From an uncultured Clostridium sp. (GTDB lineage: Bacteria > Bacillota > Clostridia > Clostridiales > Clostridiaceae): a stretch of DNA of 64,000 nucleotides. This document shows positions 24,097-31,651 of the stretch, piece by piece. Below the pieces are notes generated by a model, which was not told the DNA's origin, ran no database searches, and saw only the letters and a program-made list of their open reading frames with translations. The DNA is taken from the NCBI GenBank assembly GCA_900547475.1, contig URGW01000010.1:1-64000 (forward strand), given 5' to 3'. The translations under genes and the position numbers were made by a program. Position 1 is the stretch's first letter, and each line of letters begins with the position of its first letter.

Positions 24097-24112
24097 TACA
24101 AAGCTAATATTA

Positions 24113-24141
24113 TTGACATAATATCGGTTTTGTGGTAAGGT
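24113..24141 (+). promoter_or_regulatory. Possible promoter of rpmG-secE-nusG
   Basis: TTGACA (24113-24118) is perfect; the -10 at 17 bp is TAAGGT, a weak match. It lies between the tuf stem-loop and rpmG. Confidence 0.45.
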
Positions 24142-24220
24142 GTTTAAGTAATTAACGAAATAGATAACACAATATCATATAGACTTATATAATTATTTGG
24201 ATAAACTGGAGGTGCAGACT

Positions 24221-24370
24221 GTGAGAGTTAAGGTAACATTAGCATGCACAGAGTGTAAGCAAAGAAATTACAACACAATGAAAAATAAGAAAAACAACCC
24301 AGACAGAATGGAAATGAATAAATATTGCAGATTCTGTAAAAAACACACACAACACAAAGAAACTAAATAG
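24221..24370 (+). CDS. rpmG: Large-subunit ribosomal protein L33, zinc form
   Basis: A 49-residue protein read directly from the sequence. GTG start with CTGGAGGTGCAG upstream, TAG at 24368-24370. Two CxxC pairs (CTEC near residue 9 and CRFC near residue 36) mark the zinc-binding (C+) L33 type. It is followed by secE and nusG, the standard order in Firmicutes. Confidence 0.95.
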   Translation: MRVKVTLACTECKQRNYNTMKNKKNNPDRMEMNKYCRFCKKHTQHKETK

Positions 24371-24420
24371 TTCGCTTTAGAGTGATGACACATACTCGCA
24401 ATAGTTAAGGATGTGAAGTA

Positions 24421-24657
24421 ATGGCTATTAAAGAAAATGTAAATGTAAATATTAATACTAAAACTTCTGAAAAAAGAGGGGTTTCTAAGTTTTTTAGAGA
24501 GCTTAAGGCAGAGGTTAAAAGAATAACTTGGCCTTCTAAAGATGACACAAAAAAAGCGTTAATTGCAGTAGGCGTAGTCGTGCTAATATATATTATATTA
24601 GTAGGCGGGTTAGATTATATTTTTACAAACCTCTTTAAATTGATTTTTAAACTATAA
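24421..24657 (+). CDS. secE: Preprotein translocase subunit SecE
   Basis: A 78-residue single-span Sec subunit. A basic N-terminal region with the conserved amphipathic FFRELKAEVKRITWPSK is followed by one membrane helix (about residues 45-70). It clamps SecY. It lies between rpmG and nusG; secY is about 26 kb away in the spc operon. The ATG lies behind a weak RBS (GATGTGAAGTA). Confidence 0.95.
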   Translation: MAIKENVNVNINTKTSEKRGVSKFFRELKAEVKRITWPSKDDTKKALIAVGVVVLIYIILVGGLDYIFTNLFKLIFKL

Positions 24658-24696
24658 TGAAGGAGGTTTAGGTGAGATTTCTCATCTATAGTAAAT

Positions 24697-25218
24697 ATGA
24701 GTGAAAGAGCTAGATGGTATGTAGTACACACATATTCAGGTTATGAAAACAAGGTTAAAGCTAATCTTGAAAAGACTATAGAAAATAGAAATCTTGAGCA
24801 TTTACTTCTTGATATTCAAGTTCCTATGGAGGAAGTTATTGAAGAAAAAGATGGAAAGCAAAAGGTTTCTTTAAAGAAAAAGTTCCCAGGGTATGTGTTA
24901 GTTAAAATGCTAATGACTGATGAGTCATGGTATGTGGTTAGAAACACAAGAGGTGTAACAGGATTTGTTGGACCAGGTTCTAAACCAGTGCCTCTTACTG
25001 ATGAGGAAGTAGAATCAATGGGCGTTGTTGAAATGCCGGTTGATATTGACTTAGAAGTAGGAGAAAGTGTAAGAGTTATCTCTGGACCACTAAAAGAATT
25101 TGTGGCAACAATCCAAGAGATAAGTGTTGAAAAACACAAAATGAAAGCTTTAATAGATATGTTCGGCAGAGAAACATTAGCTGAACTAGATTTTAACCAA
25201 GTTGAGAAGTTAGTTTAA
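24697..25218 (+). CDS. nusG: Transcription elongation factor NusG
   Basis: A 173-residue factor that binds RNA polymerase. The NGN domain starts ARWYVVHTYSGYENKVK; the C-terminal KOW domain follows SVRVISGPLKEFVATIQEIS. Size is typical of Firmicutes. ATG 24697 lies some 30 bp after the GGAGG at 24661-24666, an unusually long spacing; a nearer RBS is not obvious, so the leader between them may fold. Confidence 0.96.
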   Translation: MSERARWYVVHTYSGYENKVKANLEKTIENRNLEHLLLDIQVPMEEVIEEKDGKQKVSLKKKFPGYVLVKMLMTDESWYVVRNTRGVTGFVGPGSKPVPLTDEEVESMGVVEMPVDIDLEVGESVRVISGPLKEFVATIQEISVEKHKMKALIDMFGRETLAELDFNQVEKLV

Positions 25219-25251
25219 TATATTATATATAAAACTAATGTTTTTAATTAA

Positions 25252-25280
25252 GTGGGAGGACAAAAAGTCCGTATTACCAC
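25252..25280 (+). promoter_or_regulatory. Leader stem-loop before rplK (GTGGGAGG...ACCAC)
   Basis: GTGG (25252-25255) pairs with CCAC (25277-25280), and the inner GGAC pairs with GTCC. It lies just before the rplK RBS. A near copy lies before rplA at 25745-25771, suggesting a common regulator, perhaps L1. Confidence 0.6.
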
Positions 25281-25299
25281 AGTATAGGAGGAATAGTAA

Positions 25300-25725
25300 A
25301 TGGCTAAGAAAGTAACAGGAATGATTAAATTACAACTTCCTGCAGGTAAGGCAACACCAGCACCACCAGTAGGTCCAGCATTAGGGCAACATGGTGTTAA
25401 TATTATGGGATTCTGTAAGGAGTTTAACGCAAAGACTGCTAATCAAGCTGGATTAATAATACCAGTTGTTATAACAGTATACCAAGATAGATCTTTTAGT
25501 TTTATCTTAAAGACTCCTCCAGCTGCAGTTCTAATTAAGAAAGAATTAGGATTAGAAAGCGGATCAGGAGTTCCAAACAGAACAAAAGTTGGAACATTAA
25601 CTAAGGATCAAGTTAGAAAGATCGCTGAATTAAAAATGCCAGACTTAAACGCTGCAACAATCGAAACTGCTATGAGCATGATCGAAGGTACTGCAAGAAG
25701 TATGGGTGTTACAATAGCAGAGTAA
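25300..25725 (+). CDS. rplK: Ribosomal protein L11
   Basis: A 141-residue stalk-base protein, normal length. N-terminal domain has the Pro-rich loop LPAGKATPAPPVGPALG; the C-terminal domain binds 23S rRNA in the GTPase centre. Target of thiopeptide antibiotics and needed for RelA sensing in known species. The TAGGAGG site precedes ATG 25300. Followed by rplA after about 60 bp with a repeated leader motif. Confidence 0.98.
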   Translation: MAKKVTGMIKLQLPAGKATPAPPVGPALGQHGVNIMGFCKEFNAKTANQAGLIIPVVITVYQDRSFSFILKTPPAAVLIKKELGLESGSGVPNRTKVGTLTKDQVRKIAELKMPDLNAATIETAMSMIEGTARSMGVTIAE

Positions 25726-25744
25726 TTCTGAGTTTTTTTAAAAT

Positions 25745-25771
25745 GTGGGAGGTAAAAACCGCTAAAACCAC
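25745..25771 (+). promoter_or_regulatory. Leader stem-loop before rplA, copy of the rplK motif
   Basis: GTGGGAGGTAAAAACC...AACCAC repeats the motif at 25252-25280 with a shorter inner stem. It ends 5 bp before the rplA RBS. Confidence 0.6.
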
Positions 25772-25786
25772 GAAGGAGGCATAATA

Positions 25787-26476
25787 ATGGGAAAGAAATA
25801 TGTTGAAAGTTCAAAATTAGTAGATAAGAACGTTTTATATACACCAGCTGAAGCGTTAGATTTAGCTGTAAAAACTGCAAAAGCTAAGTTCGATGAAACA
25901 ATCGAATTACACGTAAGATTAGGGGTAGACCCAAGACACGCTGACCAACAAGTTAGAGGAGCTGTTGTTCTTCCAAATGGAACTGGTAAAACTGTTAAAG
26001 TTTTAGTATTCGCTAAGGGTGCTAAAGCAACAGAAGCTCAAGAAGCAGGAGCAGATTTTGTTGGAGCTGAAGAATTAGTTCAAAAGATCCAAGGTGAAAA
26101 CTGGTTCGACTACGATGTAGTAGTAGCTACTCCAGATATGATGGGTGTTGTTGGTAGATTAGGTAGAGTTTTAGGACCTAAGGGATTAATGCCAAACCCA
26201 AAATCAGGAACAGTTACATTTGATGTTGCTAAAGCTATAGCTGACATCAAAGCTGGTAAAGTTGAATATAGAGTTGATAAAACTGCTATCGTTCACTGCC
26301 CAATCGGAAAAGCTTCATTTGGAGTTGAAAAATTACAACAAAACTTCCATGCTTTAATGGATGCTTTAGTAAAAGCTAAACCAGCTGCTGCTAAGGGACA
26401 ATACGTTAAATCTGTATCAGTTTCAAGCACAATGGGACCTGGAGCTAAAATTAACCCAACAAAAGTTTTAGATTAA
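25787..26476 (+). CDS. rplA: Ribosomal protein L1
   Basis: A 229-residue protein of the ribosomal stalk that moves with the E-site tRNA. Signature VATPDMMGVVGRLGRVLGPKGLMPNPKSGTV is present in the middle. In many bacteria L1 represses the L11-L1 mRNA; the doubled leader motif here is a candidate target. AAGGAGGC precedes the ATG. Confidence 0.98.
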   Translation: MGKKYVESSKLVDKNVLYTPAEALDLAVKTAKAKFDETIELHVRLGVDPRHADQQVRGAVVLPNGTGKTVKVLVFAKGAKATEAQEAGADFVGAEELVQKIQGENWFDYDVVVATPDMMGVVGRLGRVLGPKGLMPNPKSGTVTFDVAKAIADIKAGKVEYRVDKTAIVHCPIGKASFGVEKLQQNFHALMDALVKAKPAAAKGQYVKSVSVSSTMGPGAKINPTKVLD

Positions 26477-26478
26477 TA

Positions 26479-26507
26479 TTGACATAGTGAAATTTACATA
26501 GTATAAT
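26479..26507 (+). promoter_or_regulatory. Sigma-A promoter of the L10 leader-rplJ-rplL
   Basis: TTGACA (26479-26484), a 17-bp spacer and TATAAT (26502-26507), both perfect, placed immediately after the rplA stop. Confidence 0.9.
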
Positions 26508-26517
26508 AAATTTCGTT

Positions 26518-26645
26518 GTGAAAAAAGAGAATACTGTTTCCGTAGACAGTAGGTGCCGTAAGGTTTAAAGTAATCGCCTGCCTAGGATAACTAGATAAGT
26601 GATTGTTTATTTGGTCTTCCTGTGTCTATGGGAAGACCTTTCTTA
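26518..26645 (+). ncRNA. L10 leader (ribosomal autoregulatory RNA)
   Basis: A structured leader of the L10 type known in Firmicutes, where L10/L12 bind a kink-turn-like fold. Visible parts are ACTGTTTCCGTAGACAGT (hairpin), the GGTGCCGTAAGG segment, TCGCCTGCCTAGG, and a strong final hairpin GGTCTTCC/GGGAAGACC at 26613-26639 followed by TTTC, which acts as terminator or attenuator. Confidence 0.88.
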
Positions 26646-26686
26646 ATATATATTACAGTTAATAACTGTGAGGAGGTGGACACACA

Positions 26687-27193
26687 GTGATAAAGAAGAA
26701 CAGACAAATTAAAGAAGCTAAAGTAGCTGAAATTAAGGAAAAGTTAGAAAAAGCTCAAGGTGTTGCATTAGCTAGCTACCAAGGTTTAACAGTTGAAGAA
26801 GATACAATGTTAAGAAAGAGCTTAAGAGAAGCTGGTGTTGAATATAAAGTTTACAAAAACACATTAGTAACATTAGCTGCTAACGAATTAGGTTTAGGTG
26901 ATTTAGTTCAATACTTAGAAGGACCAGTTTCTATAGCATTCGGATATGAAGATGCTACTGCTCCAGCAAGAGTATTAAATAACTTCGCTAAAGACCACAA
27001 GAAGTTAGAATTAAAAGCAGGTATTGTTGACGGTATTGTTTATGACAAGGCTGGAGTTGAAAAACTTGCAACAATCCCATCAAAAGAAGTTCTTATTGCA
27101 AAACTTCTTGGAAGCTTCAAAGCTCCATTATCAAACCTTGCATACTTATTAAATGCAATTAAAGAAAAAAAAGAATCAGAGTCAGCTGAATAA
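26687..27193 (+). CDS. rplJ: Ribosomal protein L10
   Basis: A 168-residue stalk protein that anchors L7/L12 dimers. The N-terminal RNA-binding part includes ASYQGLTVEEDTMLRKSLREAG and YKVYKNTLV; the last helix (LNAIKEKKESES) carries L12 binding sites. GTG start after GAGGAGGTGGACACACA. Controlled by the L10 leader just upstream. Confidence 0.97.
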   Translation: MIKKNRQIKEAKVAEIKEKLEKAQGVALASYQGLTVEEDTMLRKSLREAGVEYKVYKNTLVTLAANELGLGDLVQYLEGPVSIAFGYEDATAPARVLNNFAKDHKKLELKAGIVDGIVYDKAGVEKLATIPSKEVLIAKLLGSFKAPLSNLAYLLNAIKEKKESESAE

Positions 27194-27226
27194 TAAACTG
27201 ATAAAAATTTTGGAGGTGCAATTAAA

Positions 27227-27592
27227 ATGACAAGAGAAGAAATCATTCAAGCTATAAAAGAAATGACTGTTTTAGAATTAAACGAATTAGTAACTGCTTG
27301 CGAAGAGGAGTTTGGTGTTAGCGCTGCTGCTCCAGTTGCTGTTGCTGGTGGAGCTGTTGCAGGTGCTGCAGCTGAAGAAAAGACTGAGTTTGACGTAGTA
27401 TTATCAAATGCTGGTGCAAACAAGATCAAAGTAATCAAAGTTGTTAGAGAAATAACTGGATTAGGATTAAAGGAAGCTAAAGAAATAGTTGACGGAGCTC
27501 CTAAGACATTAAAAGAAGCTGTTTCTAAAGAAGAAGCTGAAGACATGAAAGCTAAATTAGCTGAAGTTGGAGCTGAAGTAGAAGTTAAGTAA
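27227..27592 (+). CDS. rplL: Ribosomal protein L7/L12
   Basis: A 121-residue stalk protein with an N-terminal dimer domain, an Ala/Val/Gly-rich hinge (about residues 35-52) and a C-terminal domain with LKEAKEIVDGAP. It recruits translation GTPases. TTGGAGGTGC precedes the ATG. A strong terminator follows. Confidence 0.98.
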   Translation: MTREEIIQAIKEMTVLELNELVTACEEEFGVSAAAPVAVAGGAVAGAAAEEKTEFDVVLSNAGANKIKVIKVVREITGLGLKEAKEIVDGAPKTLKEAVSKEEAEDMKAKLAEVGAEVEVK

Positions 27593-27607
27593 TTTCTTAA
27601 CTTAATA

Positions 27608-27637
27608 TAAAAAAGGTGCTTTATAGCACCTTTTTTA
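27608..27637 (+). terminator. Intrinsic terminator after rplL
   Basis: AAAAAAGGTGCT and AGCACCTTTTTT form a 12-bp stem around TTAT with a T-run. It separates rplJL from rpoBC. Confidence 0.93.
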
Positions 27638-27732
27638 TTGCCTAAATAGAAAAAAATGAAATATAATAAAAATTGATTCAAATAATACTATTATATTAAT
27701 AAATGTAATTAATATGACGATATATAAAAGTA

Positions 27733-27761
27733 TTGACAAAGAAAAATTCATATGGTACTAT
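27733..27761 (+). promoter_or_regulatory. Sigma-A promoter of rpoB-rpoC
   Basis: TTGACA (27733-27738), a 17-bp spacer and TACTAT (27756-27761). It implies a leader of about 155 nt before rpoB. Confidence 0.7.
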
Positions 27762-27857
27762 CATAAAATGTACTATTCATTATGGATAATTATATATTCT
27801 TGCGAAAATGAGTATAATCAATAAAAAAATGGTTATACTATAACGTGATGCTCTCCG

Positions 27858-27899
27858 AAAGCATAGGTCCTTAGGGAAATTATGCTTTTGGTTATTTTA
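27858..27899 (+). promoter_or_regulatory. Attenuator-like stem-loop in the rpoB leader
   Basis: AAAGCATA (27858-27865) pairs with TATGCTTT (27881-27888), with a small inner TCC/GGA pairing, followed by TTGGTTATTTT. It lies 24 bp before the rpoB start and looks like a weak terminator that could modulate rpoBC. Confidence 0.45.
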
Positions 27900-27922
27900 C
27901 TTTAAACAAGGGGTGAAAATTC

Positions 27923-30900
27923 ATGGTACATCCTGTCCAAGTCGGAAAAAGAACTAGAATGAGCTTTGCTAAGGTTAAAGATGTAACCGAAATGCCAAAC
28001 TTAATCGAGGTACAATTAGATTCTTACGAATGGTTTTTAAGAGAAGGGTTATTAGAAGTATTTGATGACGTAAACCCTATTTCAAACTTTACTGGGAATC
28101 TTGTACTTGAGTTTGTAGACTATAAACTTGATATGGATAATATTAAGTACTCAGTGGAAGAGTGTAAAGAAAGAGATTGCACTTATGCAGCTCCACTAAA
28201 AGTGTCAGTAAGACTGACAAATAATGAAACTGGAGAAATAAAAGAACAAGAAGTATTTATGGGAGATTTCCCACTAATGACTGAACAAGGAACTTTTATT
28301 ATTAATGGTGCTGAAAGAGTTATAGTAAGCCAATTAGTAAGATCTCCAGGTGTTTACTATAGCAATACTGTTGATAAGAGTGGTAAAAAGCTATTTTCAT
28401 CAACTGTTATTCCTAACAGAGGTGCATGGTTAGAATATGAAACAGATTCTAATGATGTTATTTATGTTAGAATTGATAAGACTAGAAAATTACCAATCAC
28501 AATTTTAGCTAGAGCTATGGGTTATGGAAGTGACCAAGAGCTATTAGACTATTTTGGTGAGGAAGAAAGATTTAAAGCAACAATAGAAAAAGATAACACT
28601 AAGACTAAGGAAGAAGCGTTACTTGAGATTTACAAGAGATTAAGACCAGGTGAACCACCAACAGTTGATAGTGCTGTATCTTTAATAGACTCTTTATTCT
28701 TTGATGCAAAAAGATATGATTTATCAAGAGTTGGGAGATATAAATTTAACAAAAAATTAGCTATTAATCTTAGATTAATAAATCAAATAGCAGCTGCTGA
28801 TGTTATAAATCCTTCAACTGGAGAAATAATGGTTGAACAAGGTGAAAAAATAAGCAGAGCTATGGCTTCTGACATACAAAATGCAGGTATAAACTCAGTT
28901 GATATTTTAGTAGAAGATAAAGTATTAAGAGTAATAGGAAATCACTTTGTTGATTTAGAAAAAGTTTTACCTTTTGATGTTAGTGATTTAAATATAAGAG
29001 AAGCTGTTCATTATCCTACTTTAATGGAAATATTAGAAAATTATGATGATGAGCAATCAATAAAAGAAGAAATCAAGAAAAACATAACTAGATTAATACC
29101 TAAACACATTGTAAGAGATGATATATTCGCAACTATAAGTTATGAATTAGGATTAGCTTATGGTGTTGGATATACTGATGATATAGACCATTTAGGTAAC
29201 AGAAGATTAAGATCTGTAGGTGAATTACTACAAAACCAATTTAGAATTGGTTTATCAAGAATGGAAAGAGTAGTTAAGGAAAGAATGACTATTCAAGACC
29301 AAGAAGCAATTACTCCACAAATGTTAATAAACATTAGACCGGTAGCTGCTGCCATAAAAGAATTCTTTGGTAGTTCACAATTATCACAATTCATGGATCA
29401 AACGAATCCACTTTCAGAATTAACACACAAGAGAAGATTATCTGCATTAGGACCAGGAGGTCTTTCAAGAGAAAGAGCTGGTTTCGAAGTAAGAGACGTT
29501 CACCATTCACATTATGGTAGAATGTGTCCTATAGAAACTCCAGAAGGACCTAACATAGGATTAATTAACTCACTTGCAACTTATGCTAAGGTTAATGAGT
29601 ATGGATTTATCGAAACTCCATATAGAATTATCGATAAAGAAACTGGTAAAGTTACAGATGAAATAAGATACTTTACAGCTGATGAAGAGGACTTATACTT
29701 AATTGCACAAGCAAAAGAACCAATTGGTGAAGATGGAAAATTCGTTGACAGTAGAGTTACTGTTAGATATAAGCATGATATATTACAAGTTAATGCTAAA
29801 GACGTAGATTTAATAGACGTTTCACCAAGACAAATAGTTTCAGTTGCAACAGCGATGATACCGTTCCTTGAAAATGATGACGCGTCTAGAGCACTTATGG
29901 GAGCAAACATGCAACGTCAAGCAGTTCCACTATTAAAGCCACAAGCACCTATAGTTGGTACAGGAATAGAGTATAGAGCGGCAGCTGATTCAGGGGTATT
30001 ACCTAAAGCTAAAAATTCAGGTACAGTTGTATATGTAAGCTCTTCAGAAATCAGAATCAAGAGAGATATTGATGGCGGAATTGACACATATAAACTACTT
30101 AAATTCAAGAGAAGTAACCCTGGTACTTGTATAAATCAAAGACCTTTAGTTGATAAGGGTGAAATTGTATTTAAGAACCAAGTTTTAGCTGATGGACCAG
30201 CAACTGACTTAGGAGAAATCGCATTAGGAAAGAATATCAGAATGGGATTCATTACTTGGGAAGGTTACAACTACGAGGATGCTATGCTTATCTCTGAAGA
30301 ATTAGTAAGAGAAGATGTATTTACTTCTATCCATATTGAAGAATATGAATGTGAAGCTAGAGATACTAAGCTAGGGCCAGAAGAAATAACAAGAGATATT
30401 CCTAACGTAAGTGAAGATGCTCTTAAAGATATAGATGAAAGAGGAATAATCAGAATTGGTGCTGAAGTTAGATCAGGAGATGTCCTTGTTGGTAAGGTAA
30501 CACCTAAAGGAGAAACTGAATTAACAGCTGAAGAAAGATTATTAAGAGCTATATTTGGTGAAAAAGCAAGAGAAGTTAGAGATACTTCGTTAAGAGTACC
30601 ACATGGAGAAGCTGGTATCATTGTTGACGTAAAAGTATTTACAAGAGAAAACGGTGATGACTTAAATCCAGGTGTTAACGAACTTGTAAGATGTTATATA
30701 GCTCAAAAGAGAAAAATATCTGTTGGAGATAAGATGGCAGGACGTCATGGTAACAAAGGGGTTATTTCTAGAGTTTTACCAGAAGAAGATATGCCATTCT
30801 TACCAGATGGTAGACCACTACAAATTTGTTTAAACCCACTAGGGGTTCCATCTCGTATGAACATTGGTCAGGTATTAGAAGTTCACTTAGGTTGGGCTGC

Positions 30901-31630
30901 AAGTGCATTAGGATGGCACATTGCTACACCGGTATTTGATGGTGCAACAGAAAAGAACATTGAAGAGTGCTTAGAAAAAGCAGGATACAATGCAAATGGA
31001 AAGACTGTATTATACGATGGAAGAACTGGAGAACCGTTTGATAATGAAGTTACAGTTGGTATAATGTACATCTTAAAACTTGCTCACTTAGTTGATGATA
31101 AGATTCATGCTAGATCAACAGGTCCATACTCACTAGTTACTCAACAACCACTTGGAGGTAAAGCTCAATTTGGTGGTCAAAGATTTGGGGAAATGGAAGT
31201 TTGGGCATTAGAAGCTTACGGTGCTGCACATACACTACAAGAAATATTAACAGTTAAGTCAGATGATGTTGTAGGTAGAGTTAAGACATACGAAGCAATA
31301 GTTAAGGGTGAAAATATCCCTGAACCAGGAGTTCCAGAATCATTTAAGGTTCTTATAAAAGAACTTCAAGCTTTATGCTTAGATGTTAAAGTATTAAATG
31401 AAGATAACGAAGAAGTTAAGTTAAAAGAATTCTCAGATGATGATTCTGAAGAATTAGAAGTAAATATCGAAGGAACTGAAGAAGTTGTTCCAGAACAATT
31501 TACAGGTGACGATAGTTATACAACTAATGATGAGGAAATTGAAGAAGATATAGATTATGAATCATTTACTTTAGAAGGTTTCCATGAAGAAGAATTAGAA
31601 CTAGATGATTTCGTTAATGACGAACACTAA
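27923..31630 (+). CDS. rpoB: RNA polymerase subunit beta
   Basis: A 1235-residue catalytic subunit. The rifampicin pocket reads GSSQLSQFMDQTNPLSELTHKRRLSALGPGG, the usual sensitive form (given here in part by position, about residues 478-508). The catalytic lobe contains KMAGRHGNKGVIS near residue 938. The C-terminus continues as an acidic tail of about 60 residues after the conserved core (Asp/Glu-rich, ending DDFVNDEH). Starts after GGGGTGAAAATTC; rpoC follows in 21 bp. Confidence 0.98.
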   Translation: MVHPVQVGKRTRMSFAKVKDVTEMPNLIEVQLDSYEWFLREGLLEVFDDVNPISNFTGNLVLEFVDYKLDMDNIKYSVEECKERDCTYAAPLKVSVRLTNNETGEIKEQEVFMGDFPLMTEQGTFIINGAERVIVSQLVRSPGVYYSNTVDKSGKKLFSSTVIPNRGAWLEYETDSNDVIYVRIDKTRKLPITILARAMGYGSDQELLDYFGEEERFKATIEKDNTKTKEEALLEIYKRLRPGEPPTVDSAVSLIDSLFFDAKRYDLSRVGRYKFNKKLAINLRLINQIAAADVINPSTGEIMVEQGEKISRAMASDIQNAGINSVDILVEDKVLRVIGNHFVDLEKVLPFDVSDLNIREAVHYPTLMEILENYDDEQSIKEEIKKNITRLIPKHIVRDDIFATISYELGLAYGVGYTDDIDHLGNRRLRSVGELLQNQFRIGLSRMERVVKERMTIQDQEAITPQMLINIRPVAAAIKEFFGSSQLSQFMDQTNPLSELTHKRRLSALGPGGLSRERAGFEVRDVHHSHYGRMCPIETPEGPNIGLINSLATYAKVNEYGFIETPYRIIDKETGKVTDEIRYFTADEEDLYLIAQAKEPIGEDGKFVDSRVTVRYKHDILQVNAKDVDLIDVSPRQIVSVATAMIPFLENDDASRALMGANMQRQAVPLLKPQAPIVGTGIEYRAAADSGVLPKAKNSGTVVYVSSSEIRIKRDIDGGIDTYKLLKFKRSNPGTCINQRPLVDKGEIVFKNQVLADGPATDLGEIALGKNIRMGFITWEGYNYEDAMLISEELVREDVFTSIHIEEYECEARDTKLGPEEITRDIPNVSEDALKDIDERGIIRIGAEVRSGDVLVGKVTPKGETELTAEERLLRAIFGEKAREVRDTSLRVPHGEAGIIVDVKVFTRENGDDLNPGVNELVRCYIAQKRKISVGDKMAGRHGNKGVISRVLPEEDMPFLPDGRPLQICLNPLGVPSRMNIGQVLEVHLGWAASALGWHIATPVFDGATEKNIEECLEKAGYNANGKTVLYDGRTGEPFDNEVTVGIMYILKLAHLVDDKIHARSTGPYSLVTQQPLGGKAQFGGQRFGEMEVWALEAYGAAHTLQEILTVKSDDVVGRVKTYEAIVKGENIPEPGVPESFKVLIKELQALCLDVKVLNEDNEEVKLKEFSDDDSEELEVNIEGTEEVVPEQFTGDDSYTTNDEEIEEDIDYESFTLEGFHEEELELDDFVNDEH

Positions 31631-31651
31631 AATTGAAGGGAGGATATACCC

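Noticed and set aside
27247..27681. 144-codon frame on the - strand over rplL
   Set aside because: Shadow of the Ala/Gly/Glu-rich rplL coding sequence; no RBS, and rplL is certain.
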